A stretch of 63,604 nt of DNA from Clostridia bacterium. GTDB lineage: Bacteria; Bacillota; Clostridia; Oscillospirales; CAG-272. Positions 53,278 to 62,884 of the stretch are shown piece by piece; the stretch's first letter is position 1; each line of letters opens with the position of its first letter. The notes under the pieces are model-generated. The model was not told the DNA's origin. It saw nothing but the letters and a program-made list of their open reading frames with translations, and ran no database searches. The translations under genes were made by a program, and so were the position numbers. The stretch lies in contig JAFTOI010000018.1 of assembly GCA_017463865.1 (NCBI GenBank), positions 1-63,604 of the forward strand, read 5' to 3'.

Positions 53278-54626
53278 GGCTGGGGATTGCCGTCCTGATC
53301 CTTGACAATGGTGCGGAACTTCGTATACTTGCCGATCCAGCCCATCTCGACGTTGCCGGTCGAGCCGTGACGGTTCTTGGCCACAATGACCTCGGCAATG
53401 TTCGCCTCCTGCTGGTTCGGATCGCGGTCGGTCTTGTAATACTCGTCGCGGTAGAGGAACATGACGACGTCAGCGTCCTGCTCGATCGCACCCGAGTCAC
53501 GCAGGTCGGAGAGCATCGGCTTCTTGTCGGTACGCGACTCCGGGCCGCGGGAGAGCTGCGCACAGCAGATGACCGGCACGTTCAGCTCCTTGGCCATGAC
53601 CTTGAGGTTACGCGAAATGTCGGCGACCTCCTGCACGCGGTTGTCGATGCGGTGGTCGGCCTGCATCAGCTGCAGATAGTCGATGACGACCAGGCCGAGG
53701 TTCTCGACCCGGCGCAGCTTGGCCTTCATGCCGGTAACCGTGATGCCGGTGGTATCGTCGATGAGGATATCGCACCCCGAGAGCGTCGACGCCGCCTCGG
53801 CGAGATGATCCCACGACTCGGGGCTGATCTCACCGGTGCGCAGCGAGTAGCTGTCGACCATGGCCTCGGATGAGAGCACACGAGTGACCAGCTGCTCGGC
53901 CGACATCTCCAGCGAGAAGATGCAGACCGTCTTCTTTGTCGCCTGCGCCACGTTGGTCGCAATGTTCAGCGCAAACGAGGTCTTACCCATACCCGGTCGG
54001 GCACCGACCAGCACCAGGTCGGAGTTGCCCATGCCGGCCAGCACCGCATCAAGCCCGGAGAAGCCGGTTTTGGTGCCCTGCAGTGCACTTTTGTCCTCCT
54101 GCAGCAGGTGCAGACGGTCGAAGATGTTCAGCATCGCGTCGCGGATGTGGACGAAATTCTTGGAATCGCGCCCCTGCGCAATGGCGAAGATCTTGCTCTC
54201 AGCCAGACCCACGATCTGCGCGACCTCGTCCTGCTCACTGTAAGCCGCCTCAAGGATCTCGTTGCACGCAGTGATCAGCTGGCGCAGCGAGCTCTTGTCC
54301 TTGACGATGCGGGCATAGTCCTTGACATTGAGGGCATTCGGCACGGCCTCAGCCAACTGGCGAATATAATTCTCGCCGCCCGACTTGTCGTAGATGCCCT
54401 TCTGCACCAGCATGTCAATGAGCGTGACGATGTCGATCTCGCGGTTGCGCAGGAAGAGCTCCTGCATCGCGAGGTAGATCTGCGTGTGCTCGGTAAGGTA
54501 AAAGTCGGTGGCCGTCAGCATGTCGGCGATCTCGTTGAAGCTGTCGGGGTCAATGAGGATGGAGCCGAGCAGAGACTGCTCGGCGATCAGCGAAAAGGGT
54601 AGCTTTCGGGTCAGCTCTTCCGGCAT
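53274..54626 (-). CDS. dnaB: replicative DNA helicase DnaB
   Basis: 450 residues. N-terminal primase-binding domain (about 1-120; AEQSLLGSILID) and RecA-like ATPase with GARPGMGKTSFA near 208-219, FSLEMS near 240, and VVIDYLQLM near 310. Unwinds DNA at the replication fork. ATG at 54626 with AAAGGAGG upstream; a longer in-frame start at 54689 has no support. Order rplI-dnaB matches other Firmicutes. Confidence 0.97.
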   Translation of the reverse strand: MPEELTRKLPFSLIAEQSLLGSILIDPDSFNEIADMLTATDFYLTEHTQIYLAMQELFLRNREIDIVTLIDMLVQKGIYDKSGGENYIRQLAEAVPNALNVKDYARIVKDKSSLRQLITACNEILEAAYSEQDEVAQIVGLAESKIFAIAQGRDSKNFVHIRDAMLNIFDRLHLLQEDKSALQGTKTGFSGLDAVLAGMGNSDLVLVGARPGMGKTSFALNIATNVAQATKKTVCIFSLEMSAEQLVTRVLSSEAMVDSYSLRTGEISPESWDHLAEAASTLSGCDILIDDTTGITVTGMKAKLRRVENLGLVVIDYLQLMQADHRIDNRVQEVADISRNLKVMAKELNVPVICCAQLSRGPESRTDKKPMLSDLRDSGAIEQDADVVMFLYRDEYYKTDRDPNQQEANIAEVIVAKNRHGSTGNVEMGWIGKYTKFRTIVKDQDGNPQP

Positions 54627-54683
54627 GATTGGCCTCCTTTGGGGGGAATGTAAAGTTTGGCGATTGCAGCAAGCCCTCAAACC

Positions 54684-54775
54684 TGTCATTCTGAGGAGCA
54701 GCGCGACGAAGAATCTTCACCAAACGCGCTGCGCAAACCGAGCGAAGAAGATTCTTCGCTGCGCTCAGAATGACA
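54684..54775. repeat. palindromic repeat family B, copy 3
   Basis: TGTCATTCTGAGGAGCAGCGC at the left and GCGCTCAGAATGACA at the right, with AAGAATCTT / AAGATTCTT inside. It lies in the gap between rplI and dnaB, inside an operon. Confidence 0.87.
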
Positions 54776-54811
54776 CGGCGATAGGTTTTGCTGTCTGATT
54801 ATCCCAAATGC

Positions 54812-55258
54812 TTATTTATCCGAAACGACGACGGTGATCTTACCGGCGATCTCGGGATAGAGCTTGACGTCGAGCTGATAGGTGCCGAAAGCCTTGATGG
54901 GGTCGTTCAGCACGATCTTGCGCTTGTCGACGGCGATGCCGTGCTGCTTCTCGAGCCCCTCGGCAACATCCTTCGAGGTGACCGAGCCGTAGATGCGGCC
55001 ATCGGTGCCGGCGTCAGCCTTCAGCTTGACGGTGACAGTCGCCAGCTTGGCGGCGGTGTCGCGCGCAGCTTGCTTTTCAACCTCGATCTTGTGATGAGCG
55101 GCAGCTTCCTTGTTCTTCATTTCGTTGATGGACTTGGCGTCAGCCGGGATAGCAAGCCCCTTCGGCAGCAGAAAATTGCGCGCATAACCGTCGGAAACAT
55201 TGACCATCTGATCCTTCTTGCCCTGGCCCTTGACGTCCTGTGTAAGAATAACTTTCAT
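54812..55258 (-). CDS. rplI: 50S ribosomal protein L9
   Basis: 148 residues. N-terminal 23S-binding domain ([36 protein letters not shown]), long connecting helix with [15 protein letters not shown]-like charge pattern, and C-terminal domain ending [20 protein letters not shown] precedes the ATG. Between gdpP and dnaB. Confidence 0.97.
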   Translation of the reverse strand: MKVILTQDVKGQGKKDQMVNVSDGYARNFLLPKGLAIPADAKSINEMKNKEAAAHHKIEVEKQAARDTAAKLATVTVKLKADAGTDGRIYGSVTSKDVAEGLEKQHGIAVDKRKIVLNDPIKAFGTYQLDVKLYPEIAGKITVVVSDK

Positions 55259-55321
55259 TTTTTATATACCTCCAATTAGTAGCAAAAGCAAAATTATAAC
55301 AGCAAAAATACGTGAAAGCTT

Positions 55322-55392
55322 TTTGAAGATTCTTAAGGGACTTTTTCTCGAAAAAGTCCCTTAAGTGGGGTTTGGGGTGAAACCCCAAGGTC
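55322..55392 (-). repeat. palindromic repeat family A, copy 2
   Basis: On the plus strand: TTTTGAAGATT, 15-base stem CTTAAGGGACTTTTT / AAAAAGTCCCTTAAG (55332-55365), then TTGGGGT / ACCCCAA (55372-55388). Reverse orientation of the copy at 6086-6175. It lies between gdpP and rplI, inside an operon. Confidence 0.85.
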
Positions 55393-57405
55393 TTACCCCG
55401 CATCCAGATACCGGTCGATAGCGGCCTTCAGCTCCTTCATGGCGTCGCTGACGCTGTGGGTCGAGACCTGCGCGCCGGCGCTGTCGAAGTGGCCGCCGCC
55501 GCCCATCGATTCGAGGATGAGCTGCACGTTGATCGAGCCGTCCGAGCGGGCCGAGATGTGGACGGTGTCGTCGATGCGCACCAGCGCAAACGACGCCGCC
55601 ACCCGGCGCACGGTCAGCAGCTTGTTCGCCGCCTTCGCAGCCGCGACGCGGTCGGTCTGCTGCCCCTCGCCGTCGTAGTAGGCAATGGCGATGGACGAGC
55701 GGTAGATCACCACATTCGACTCGAACCGCGCTTCGCGGATGAAATCGTCCAGATTGGACTTGAAGAAGGCCTGCACCTCGCCGGGATTCGCCCCCTCGCT
55801 GCGCAGGTAGAGTGCCGCCGAGAAGGTGCGGGTGCCGGTGTTGGCCGAGAATTGCTTGGTATCGAGCAGCATGCCCGAGAGCATCAGGTTGGCCTCCTCC
55901 TTGAGCAGCCCGCCCTGCGGCAGGCACTGCTCGAGGATCTCGGCGATCAGCTCGCAGGCCGAGCTGGCCGACGGCTCGATATAGGAGAGCGCCAGCTTGT
56001 GCTCGGCGTCCACTGTCTTGCGGTGGTGGTCGATGACGGCCAGCGTCTGCACGTTCGCCGCAATCTCGGGCGCCTCGACGATCTCGAGGTTGTTGACGTC
56101 CACTACAATCAGCAGCGTGTCCGAGCGCACCAGATCCAGCCCCGCCGCACTATCGACGAAGACGTCCTCGTACTCCTCGGCGTCCCACAGCTTGCCCAGA
56201 CAAGCCTGCACGTTCGCATCACTGCGCGAAAGCACGATCTTCGCCCGCACACCGCAGAACATGCACAGCCGCGCCACGCCCACGCAGGCGCCGATCGAGT
56301 CAAAGTCAGGGTAGCGATGACCCATGATGAGCACATTGCCGGCCGATGAGATCATCGAGCAGAGCTCGCCCGAGATGATGCGCGCGCGAACCTTCGTCCG
56401 CTTCTGCACCGTCTTGGTGCGGCCGCCGTAGAATTCGACACCGTCGGCCGTGCGGAGCGCGACCTGGTCTCCGCCCCGCTGCAGCGCCGTGTCCAGCGCC
56501 GCGTTGGCTGTCTTTGCCCGCTCAGCCAGCGTTTCGCCCAGCGTCGAGATGCCCATCGACACCGTCACCGGCATGCTGTTCTCGCCGACGCGGACGTTGC
56601 GGATCTCGTCAAAAATGGCAAATTTCCGCTCAATGCAGGCTGCCAAATGTGCCGCCGGGAAGATCAGCAGATAGCGGTCGCGGTCGTATTCGGTCAGCAC
56701 ACCGTCCATCCCCTTCGCCCAGCGCTTGAGGATGCCCTCGATCTCGGACGCCGCCGAGCGAAAACTCTCGCCCCGCATATACTGCGCCAGCTCCTCGAGG
56801 TTGTCCAGCACGATGTAGGCCACCACCGTCTGCTCCCGCGCCGCGCGGTCAGCCAGCGCCACCAGCGCGGTGTCCTCGGTCAGCACGGTCAGCCAGAAGC
56901 TCTTACCCGGAACCGGCATGCGGTAGACCTTCGCACGGAAGTAGCGCTCGCCGAAAGCGACCGGCACGCCGTCCTCCTGCTCGTCACGGATCAGATCAGC
57001 CATGCGCACCGGAAAAAATTCGTCGGTCGAGAGGCCGTACAGCGAATCCTTCCGCCCGGTCAGCGCCAGCAGGGCGCGGTTGTACCAGATGATCCCCCCC
57101 ACCTCGTCGGTGATGAGGTAGGGCGCGTCGATTTTGCCCAGCATCTCGAGCATCATGTTGCCCAGTGCCGGCAGCTCGGCCTCCTTCTCAGCCTGCCGCG
57201 TCAGCCGCGCCCGGTCGAGCATCACGCCCGTCGGGATCAGCACCGCGTAAAGGACGAGCAGCGCAAGCCCGCTCACCACCGGCGGCGCCTCGGTCAGCGT
57301 GCAGATCAGCAGATGCACCGCAAAGAGCGCCACACCCCCCGCCAGACAGCTGTAAAACAGCGTCCGCGAGATCCGGAAGGTCGGCTTCTTGGATTTATTC
57401 GCCAT
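55393..57405 (-). CDS. gdpP: cyclic-di-AMP phosphodiesterase GdpP (DHH family)
   Basis: 670 residues. Two membrane spans near 10-65, PAS-like domain (about 85-165), degenerate GGDEF domain (about 170-305, no GGDEF motif), then DHH (MGHRYPDFDSIGACVG near 355-370, VVDVNNLE and VIDHHRKT near 430-465) and DHHA1 (GGGGHFDSAGAQ near 640). The metal-binding residues are intact. Lowers c-di-AMP, which in Firmicutes controls potassium and osmolytes. Typical neighbours yybS and rplI are in place. Confidence 0.95.
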   Translation of the reverse strand: MANKSKKPTFRISRTLFYSCLAGGVALFAVHLLICTLTEAPPVVSGLALLVLYAVLIPTGVMLDRARLTRQAEKEAELPALGNMMLEMLGKIDAPYLITDEVGGIIWYNRALLALTGRKDSLYGLSTDEFFPVRMADLIRDEQEDGVPVAFGERYFRAKVYRMPVPGKSFWLTVLTEDTALVALADRAAREQTVVAYIVLDNLEELAQYMRGESFRSAASEIEGILKRWAKGMDGVLTEYDRDRYLLIFPAAHLAACIERKFAIFDEIRNVRVGENSMPVTVSMGISTLGETLAERAKTANAALDTALQRGGDQVALRTADGVEFYGGRTKTVQKRTKVRARIISGELCSMISSAGNVLIMGHRYPDFDSIGACVGVARLCMFCGVRAKIVLSRSDANVQACLGKLWDAEEYEDVFVDSAAGLDLVRSDTLLIVVDVNNLEIVEAPEIAANVQTLAVIDHHRKTVDAEHKLALSYIEPSASSACELIAEILEQCLPQGGLLKEEANLMLSGMLLDTKQFSANTGTRTFSAALYLRSEGANPGEVQAFFKSNLDDFIREARFESNVVIYRSSIAIAYYDGEGQQTDRVAAAKAANKLLTVRRVAASFALVRIDDTVHISARSDGSINVQLILESMGGGGHFDSAGAQVSTHSVSDAMKELKAAIDRYLDAG

Positions 57406-57440
57406 AGGAACCTCCTATCTTACATCATCGTAGAACAAAA

Positions 57441-58451
57441 TTATTGTGCACGCGCCCCACGAAACACCCGCACCACGCCGATGCAGGCGACGATCAGCAG
57501 GACAATGCTCAGATTGCAGGTCAGCAGCATCAGGATCAGCAGGGCCAGCACCATGCCGTTCACCGTCTCACGGGAGCGGAAGTAGTCGGTGACCGCGCCG
57601 AGGCCGATCAAAGCCAGCGGGGGCTCGAGCAGCAGCACCAAATTCAGCGCCAGCGCCTCGAGCATCTTCAGCGAGCCGCCGCCGAACATTGAAGCCAGTG
57701 CCGCGGCAAGGAACACCACCGCGCCCATCCGGCTCATAGTCAGCCGCCGCGCCGCCGGCGGGATCAGCCCGCCCAGGCCATGCAGGCGGAACAGCAGCAA
57801 AGTCAGGCTCCAGCTCAGCCACGCCAGCGCGCAGCTGATGAGCAAAATCAGCCCGGGCAGCAGCAGCACGAACAGCTGCGCAACCTCCCCCGCCTGCTCG
57901 GCCGTGTAGCCCATCGTCGAGCCGCCGGCCGGTATCTCAACCGCCTGCAGAAGTGCTGTCAGCTCGGCCATCATCCGGTCAATCATCGCACCGGGCAGCC
58001 AGACATCCCACGCGCGGCCCAGCGAAAGGTAAACCTCGGGCAGCCAGATCACGCCGCAGAGCACAGCCAGCCGGCAGAGCAGCGGCGTCGCCGCCGTCTG
58101 CGCGGCGAGCAGACGGCGCAGCGCAAGAATGGGCGCAAAGAGCAGCAGCGTCCACGCCGCCGCAAGCCAGTCACCGCCGAGAAAGAATGCGGCCGTGACG
58201 CTCAGCGGGATGGTCACGATCAGCGCCGCCGTCGGCGCAAAAAGCGCGATGAACGCACCGCACGCCATGCCGATGGCCGCAAGCACGACCATCGGTACAA
58301 CCTGCATCAACACCGCCGCCCCGCCCGCCGGCACCGGCATCGCCGAGCCGAAGGCAAACACAAGCAGCAGCGCGAACAGCACCGTCGGCACGATCCGCAG
58401 CCGGGGCATGCGCGCCCCGCCAAACGGCAGACCAGCCTGTACCTCAGCCAT
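57441..58451 (-). CDS. yybS: YybS-family (DUF2232) membrane protein
   Basis: 336 residues with about eight hydrophobic spans and many Leu/Ala. Position directly upstream of gdpP is conserved in Bacillus and Clostridia. The ATG at 58451 has GGGAGG 7 bases upstream; a longer in-frame start runs through the promoter. Function unknown; first gene of the operon to ftsH. Confidence 0.87.
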   Translation of the reverse strand: MAEVQAGLPFGGARMPRLRIVPTVLFALLLVFAFGSAMPVPAGGAAVLMQVVPMVVLAAIGMACGAFIALFAPTAALIVTIPLSVTAAFFLGGDWLAAAWTLLLFAPILALRRLLAAQTAATPLLCRLAVLCGVIWLPEVYLSLGRAWDVWLPGAMIDRMMAELTALLQAVEIPAGGSTMGYTAEQAGEVAQLFVLLLPGLILLISCALAWLSWSLTLLLFRLHGLGGLIPPAARRLTMSRMGAVVFLAAALASMFGGGSLKMLEALALNLVLLLEPPLALIGLGAVTDYFRSRETVNGMVLALLILMLLTCNLSIVLLIVACIGVVRVFRGARAQ

Positions 58452-58493
58452 GAACGCACCTCCCGCCGATTTCGCTAATACTCCGATTATATA

Positions 58494-58522
58494 AGTATAC
58501 CATACTTTTCGGGGTTTGTAAA
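58494..58522 (-). promoter_or_regulatory. promoter of the yybS-to-ftsH operon
   Basis: Minus strand TTTACA (58522-58517), 17-base spacer, TATACT (58499-58494). Confidence 0.8.
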
Positions 58523-58613
58523 TATATTTATAGGAAAATTCGTAGCGAAAGCTTGAACATCCCCCACAACGCAAAAGGGGCCGGCCGCAGCCAGCCCCTC
58601 GCGGGAATCCGAT

Positions 58614-60251
58614 TCAATTTTTCTTCGCCGCAGCCATCTTGATCACGACCAGCGTACCGATCATCATTACAATGCCGATGGGCAGCGCGATCCAGGCCGA
58701 CTGCACAAAGCCGGCTACGATATACGCCACAAACGACACCGCCGCAACCGTAAGCGCATACGGCATCTGGGTCGAAACATGGTTGAGATGGTCACAGCGT
58801 GCACCGGCCGACGACATGATGGTCGTGTCCGAGATGGGCGAGCAGTGGTCGCCGCAGACAGCGCCGGCAAGGCATGCCGACATACCGATGTAGAGCAGCT
58901 CGTTGTCGGCCGGGAAAATCGCCACAACGATCGGGATGAGAATACCGAAGGTGCCCCACGAAGTACCAGTCGAGAAGGACAGGAAGCAGGCAACAAGGAA
59001 GATGACCGCCGGCAGGAAGTTTTCCAACCCCTCAGCCGCACCCTTCATCAAACCTTCCACGAAAGCATCTGCACCGAGCAGGTTGGTGGTGTTCTTCAGC
59101 GCGGTCGCGAAGGTCAGGATCAGGATGGCAGGCACCATCGCGATGAAGCCCTTCGGAATGCAGGCCATAGCGTCCTTGAAGGTGATGAGACGGCGCGCGA
59201 TGAGGTAGATGATGGTCACGACCAGTGCGATCATGCTGCCCCACGGCAGACCGACCGTGGCGTCGGTTTCGGCGAAAGCGTCGACAAAAGACACACCGTC
59301 GAAGAAGCCGCCAACATAGATCAGGCCGATGACGCAGATGATAATCAGCACGAGAATGGGTACGATGAGGTCGATGACCTTGCCGCGGCCGTTGCCGACA
59401 CCCAGCTCGTCCTCGACGGCGTCATGCTCAGCGCCCGAGGTGAAGAGGTCGCCATTTTCGATGGCATTGCGCTCGTGCTTGGCCATCGGACCGTAGTCGA
59501 ATTTCATGAAAGCCAGCGCGATGATGAAAACGAGGGTAAGCAGCGAATAGAAGTTGTAGGGAATGGCACGGATAAACAGCTCGATGCCAGAGTAGCCGGT
59601 GCCCTCCGCGAACTTGGAGACAGCGGCGGCCCAGGACGAGATGGGCGCGATCATGCAGACCGGCGCGGCAGTGGCGTCGATGATGTAGGACAGCTTCGCG
59701 CGGGAGACCTTATGCGTGTCGGTGACGGGCATCATGACCGAGCCGACGGTAAGGCAGTTGAAGTAGTCGTCGATGAAGATCAGCACGCCGAGGGCAAAGG
59801 TGGCCAGCATCGCGCCGGTGCGGGTCTTGATGTGGGTCTTGGCCCACTCACCGAAGGCGGCGGAGGCACCGGTCTTGTTGATCAGCGCGACGAGGACGCC
59901 GAGGATAACAAGGAAGATGAAGATACCGGCACTGCCCGAAACAGCGGAGATCAGGCCGTCATTGATCATGACGTCCATCGTGCCGGCAGGACTGAACGAG
60001 GCAGCCAGCATCGAGCCGACGAGCACACCGATAAAGAGGGAAGAGTAGACCTCCTTGGTGATGAGCGCGAGCACGATCGCGATGACGGGGGGCAGCAGGG
60101 ACAGCGCGGTGGCATAGGCAAAGGGAGCCGATTCGGCGGCGCCCTCACCCTCAGCAAACACCGTAATGCTGAAAGTCATGAGCGCGAAGACGAGGGCGAT
60201 GATCAGCGCCGTCATCATCCGCGTGCCGGGTCTGCGTTGACGAAGATACAT
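58614..60251 (-). CDS. NhaC-family Na+/H+ antiporter
   Basis: 545 residues, about 13 hydrophobic spans. Family motifs: LGVLIFIDDYFNCLTVGSVMMPVTD near 155-180, APVCMIAPISSWAAAVSKFAEGTGY near 195-220, FSTGTSWGTFGILIPIV near 440, and GAVCGDHCSPISDTTIMSSAGARCDH near 475-500. ATG at 60251 has AAGGAAC upstream. A conserved amino acid/Na+ exchanger role is possible in the wider NhaC group. It has its own promoter. Confidence 0.9.
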   Translation of the reverse strand: MYLRQRRPGTRMMTALIIALVFALMTFSITVFAEGEGAAESAPFAYATALSLLPPVIAIVLALITKEVYSSLFIGVLVGSMLAASFSPAGTMDVMINDGLISAVSGSAGIFIFLVILGVLVALINKTGASAAFGEWAKTHIKTRTGAMLATFALGVLIFIDDYFNCLTVGSVMMPVTDTHKVSRAKLSYIIDATAAPVCMIAPISSWAAAVSKFAEGTGYSGIELFIRAIPYNFYSLLTLVFIIALAFMKFDYGPMAKHERNAIENGDLFTSGAEHDAVEDELGVGNGRGKVIDLIVPILVLIIICVIGLIYVGGFFDGVSFVDAFAETDATVGLPWGSMIALVVTIIYLIARRLITFKDAMACIPKGFIAMVPAILILTFATALKNTTNLLGADAFVEGLMKGAAEGLENFLPAVIFLVACFLSFSTGTSWGTFGILIPIVVAIFPADNELLYIGMSACLAGAVCGDHCSPISDTTIMSSAGARCDHLNHVSTQMPYALTVAAVSFVAYIVAGFVQSAWIALPIGIVMMIGTLVVIKMAAAKKN

Positions 60252-60315
60252 GATGTTCCTTTCCCGAAACCGGAGGCACATCCGCCTCGGCGTTTCGTAC
60301 CAAAGTTTTGATACA

Positions 60316-60344
60316 ATGATAGCATAAATTCAGCGGTTTGGCAA
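60316..60344 (-). promoter_or_regulatory. promoter of the NhaC-type gene
   Basis: Minus strand TTGCCA (60344-60339), 17-base spacer, TATCAT (60321-60316). Confidence 0.68.
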
Positions 60345-60434
60345 GAGAAAATTCGCGAAAAGTCTACATTTTTTTCACAATTGCCGCCGCCCCAGCGAGG
60401 GCGCCCGGATCCCGTATAAATTTCACAAAAACCC

Positions 60435-60463
60435 TTGCACGCTGCGCAAACTTGTGGTATAAT
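60435..60463 (+). promoter_or_regulatory. promoter of the lipoprotein/sdaA unit
   Basis: TTGCAC at 60435-60440, TATAAT at 60458-60463, 17-base spacer. Confidence 0.75.
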
Positions 60464-60530
60464 AGACGTTAGCCAATCGCGCCTGCCCACCGTTCGGGCG
60501 ATTATTCGATAAATCGACAAGGAGTTTGAT

Positions 60531-61157
60531 ATGATGAAGCGCACCCTTCTGCTCTCGCTTACGCTTCTGCTGGCCGCACTGCTGCTGCTCAGCGCCTGCG
60601 CCGGGGATAACAGCCCCGCCGGCGATAGCACCGATCCCGCCACCACCGGCCCCGCCGAGACCGAACCGCCGGTCAACCTCGACCGCCTCACGGACAAGTA
60701 TGACGCCGATGTCAACGGCATCACCGCCGTCGCCGGCACCTTCACCGACCGCCTGACCGCCGATCAGCTCAACGAAGCCATCAAGCGCGGCCAGACCACC
60801 ACCGCAGACCCCCTGCTCTACAACATCATTCAGGTCATGGGCCTGACGAAGGATGACATCACCCTCTACAGCGAAATGAACGGCGGCTCGCTCGACGCCG
60901 CACTCATCGACGGGCTCTTCCTCACCGGCGACGCCATGCGCGAGGCCCTGCGCGGCGACTACACCATCATGGCCGGCGGCTATCCCTACACCGTCTACGA
61001 GCTGGCTTCCATGCCCGAGGCCGATCTCAAGGCGCTGAACATTCCCGCAGCCGACCTGAGTACCTTCCTCGCCGCCATCCCGATCGCCGCCGAGACAATG
61101 GGCGAGACGCTCGAGCCTGATGTACAATTTTTCATCGAAGCAAACACCGCAAAATAA
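60531..61157 (+). CDS. hypothetical lipoprotein
   Basis: 208 residues. Lipobox LSAC near 20-23, then a Thr/Pro/Glu-rich linker (28-48). The rest is helical with a VNLDRLTDKYDADVNGITAVAGTF start and no recognised domain. AAGGAG lies 8 bases before the ATG; a second ATG follows at once. It precedes the serine dehydratase gene by 75 bases, with a hairpin in between. Confidence 0.75.
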   Translation: MMKRTLLLSLTLLLAALLLLSACAGDNSPAGDSTDPATTGPAETEPPVNLDRLTDKYDADVNGITAVAGTFTDRLTADQLNEAIKRGQTTTADPLLYNIIQVMGLTKDDITLYSEMNGGSLDAALIDGLFLTGDAMREALRGDYTIMAGGYPYTVYELASMPEADLKALNIPAADLSTFLAAIPIAAETMGETLEPDVQFFIEANTAK

Positions 61158-61164
61158 ACCGCAA

Positions 61165-61198
61165 AACGTCCGAATCTCCGACCGGGGATTCGGACGTT
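61165..61198 (+). terminator. hairpin between the lipoprotein and sdaA
   Basis: Perfect 12-base stem AACGTCCGAATC / GATTCGGACGTT, no T-run after it. It may be a partial terminator. Confidence 0.5.
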
Positions 61199-61232
61199 CG
61201 AATAATCGGGAGCTTTCCCGTGGGAGGTTCGT

Positions 61233-62435
61233 ATGAAATCACTCAGAGCACTCTATAAGATCGGCCGCGGGCCGTCGAGCTCGCATACAATGGGCCCCAA
61301 CCGCGCCTGCCAGACCTTCCGGGCCGAGACACCCGGCGCGGCATCCTTCCGGGTGATCCTGTACGGCTCACTGGCCGACACCGGGCGGGGCCACCGCACC
61401 GACACGGCCTGCATCGAGGCCTTCGCACCCCTGCCCTGCACCGTTGAGTTCAATCACGACCGCACCATCCCCCTGCCCCACGAGAATACCATGGAGATTT
61501 TCGCCTACGACACGGCCGGCAAAGAGATCAACCGTATGCGGGTCATGTCGGTGGGCGGCGGTGCCATCTCCATCGAGGGCCGCGCCGACCTGGCCGAGCC
61601 CGAGGTCTACCGCGAAAACAGCTTCGGCGAGATCGCCGAATACTGCAAAGATCGCAACCTCCGCCTCTCCGACTATGTCTTCGCCTACGAGGGGGAGGAG
61701 ATCAAGACCTTCCTGCTTCAGATCTGGCAGGTCATGAACGAGGCCATCCACGATGGCCTTACCCGCCGCGGCATCCTCCCCGGCGGCCTCGCCGTCGAGC
61801 GCAAGGCGCAGTACCTCTTCAACCAGCGCCACATCGACGAAAGCAGCGAGACCCGCGAGAACCGCATCGTCTGCGCCTACGCCTTCGCCGCCAGCGAGCA
61901 GAACGCCGACTGCGGCACCATCGTCACCGCTCCCACCTGCGGCGCCTGCGCGGTACTCCCGGCGGTGCTGAAGTACATGCAGGAGAAGAAGGGCTTCTCA
62001 GACGCGCAGATCGTCCGCGCACTGGCCGTGGGCGGCCTCGTCGGAAACCTGGTCAAGCAAAACGCCTCCATCTCGGGCGCCGAGTGCGGCTGCCAGGTCG
62101 AGATCGGCACCGCCTGCTCGATGGCGGCCGCCGCACTCTGCGAACTGCACGAGATGGGCATTGACCAGATCGAGTACGCCGCCGAGGTGGCGCTGGAGCA
62201 TCACCTTGGGCTGACCTGCGACCCCATCTGCGGACTGGTGCAGATCCCCTGTATCGAGCGCAACGCTGTCGCCGCCATGCGCGCCATCAACGCCCTGTCG
62301 CTGGCGAACTTCCTGTCCGAGACGCGCAAGATCTCATTTGATATGGTGGTGCACACCATGTACGAAACCGGGCGCGACCTGCACCGCCACTATCGCGAAA
62401 CAGCCGAGGGCGGGCTGGCGAAGCATTATAAGTAA
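61233..62435 (+). CDS. sdaA: L-serine ammonia-lyase, iron-sulfur-dependent, single chain
   Basis: 400 residues, fused beta and alpha parts. Deaminates L-serine to pyruvate with an oxygen-sensitive [4Fe-4S] cluster. GRGPSSSHTMGP near 12-23 and APTCGACAVLPAVL near 235-248 are family motifs; cluster Cys are in TCGAC (about 238), a mid Cys in SGAECGCQVE and CDPICGLVQIPC near 330-341. Preceded by GGGAGG. It supplies pyruvate for fermentation. No own promoter seen, so it may be read with the lipoprotein gene. Confidence 0.93.
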   Translation: MKSLRALYKIGRGPSSSHTMGPNRACQTFRAETPGAASFRVILYGSLADTGRGHRTDTACIEAFAPLPCTVEFNHDRTIPLPHENTMEIFAYDTAGKEINRMRVMSVGGGAISIEGRADLAEPEVYRENSFGEIAEYCKDRNLRLSDYVFAYEGEEIKTFLLQIWQVMNEAIHDGLTRRGILPGGLAVERKAQYLFNQRHIDESSETRENRIVCAYAFAASEQNADCGTIVTAPTCGACAVLPAVLKYMQEKKGFSDAQIVRALAVGGLVGNLVKQNASISGAECGCQVEIGTACSMAAAALCELHEMGIDQIEYAAEVALEHHLGLTCDPICGLVQIPCIERNAVAAMRAINALSLANFLSETRKISFDMVVHTMYETGRDLHRHYRETAEGGLAKHYK

Positions 62436-62440
62436 GCAAG

Positions 62441-62478
62441 AAGCATACAGCCGCGCGAATCCGCGCGGCTGTATGCTT
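62441..62478. terminator. bidirectional intrinsic terminator
   Basis: Perfect 17-base stem AAGCATACAGCCGCGCG / CGCGCGGCTGTATGCTT with a 4-base loop, between sdaA and the convergent DUF6809 gene. Confidence 0.88.
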
Positions 62479-62480
62479 TG

Positions 62481-62744
62481 TTATTGGTTGCTGATCGCTT
62501 CCGCCAAAAAGTTTACCGCGAATCGCGCACCGCGGATAAAGGCTTCTTCTTCGGAAATCGCACCGAAGTGCAGACAAAGATCCGCATAATGGTTCATCAT
62601 GTCTGCTTGATCTGGCGGCAAAACGGCGTGCAGTTTCTTTTCAAGCTCAACAATCTCATCGAGAAGCTGCTGTTGTTCTTCTGTTTGCTGGGATGGCTTT
62701 TTCGGCAAGTCGCAATGCCATAAACATTGGAGCAATTGTTTCAT
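62481..62744 (-). CDS. DUF6809-family small protein
   Basis: 87 residues, helical, acidic middle (QQTEEQQQLLDEIVELEKKL), C-terminus with FIRGARFAVNFLAEA. Matches the small DUF6809 proteins of gut Clostridia. The ATG at 62744 has GGAGG 5 bases upstream; the in-frame start at 62777 has none. Divergent from a small HTH gene, the usual arrangement for such pairs is not known. Function unknown. Confidence 0.7.
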   Translation of the reverse strand: MKQLLQCLWHCDLPKKPSQQTEEQQQLLDEIVELEKKLHAVLPPDQADMMNHYADLCLHFGAISEEEAFIRGARFAVNFLAEAISNQ

Positions 62745-62790
62745 ATGAACCTCCATCATCGTGCAGGATAATTGCATTTTATATTATAGT

Positions 62791-62832
62791 CCACATACGA
62801 ACTAGAGTCGAGCAAAAATAGTTCATTTGTGG
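62791..62832. promoter_or_regulatory. 14-base imperfect inverted repeat between the DUF6809 and HTH genes
   Basis: CCACATACGAACTA (62791-62804) and TAGTTCATTTGTGG (62819-62832), 11 of 14 paired. Operator-like position between two divergent genes. Confidence 0.5.
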
Positions 62833-62884
62833 CATAATCAGCACAATGCACAAAATCCGCATGCTTGCATAGGAGGTTCCGCCC

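Noticed and set aside
62799-62824. LexA-type SOS box (GAAC...GTTC)
   Set aside because: The halves are 18 bases apart, far more than the 4 of a Gram-positive SOS box.
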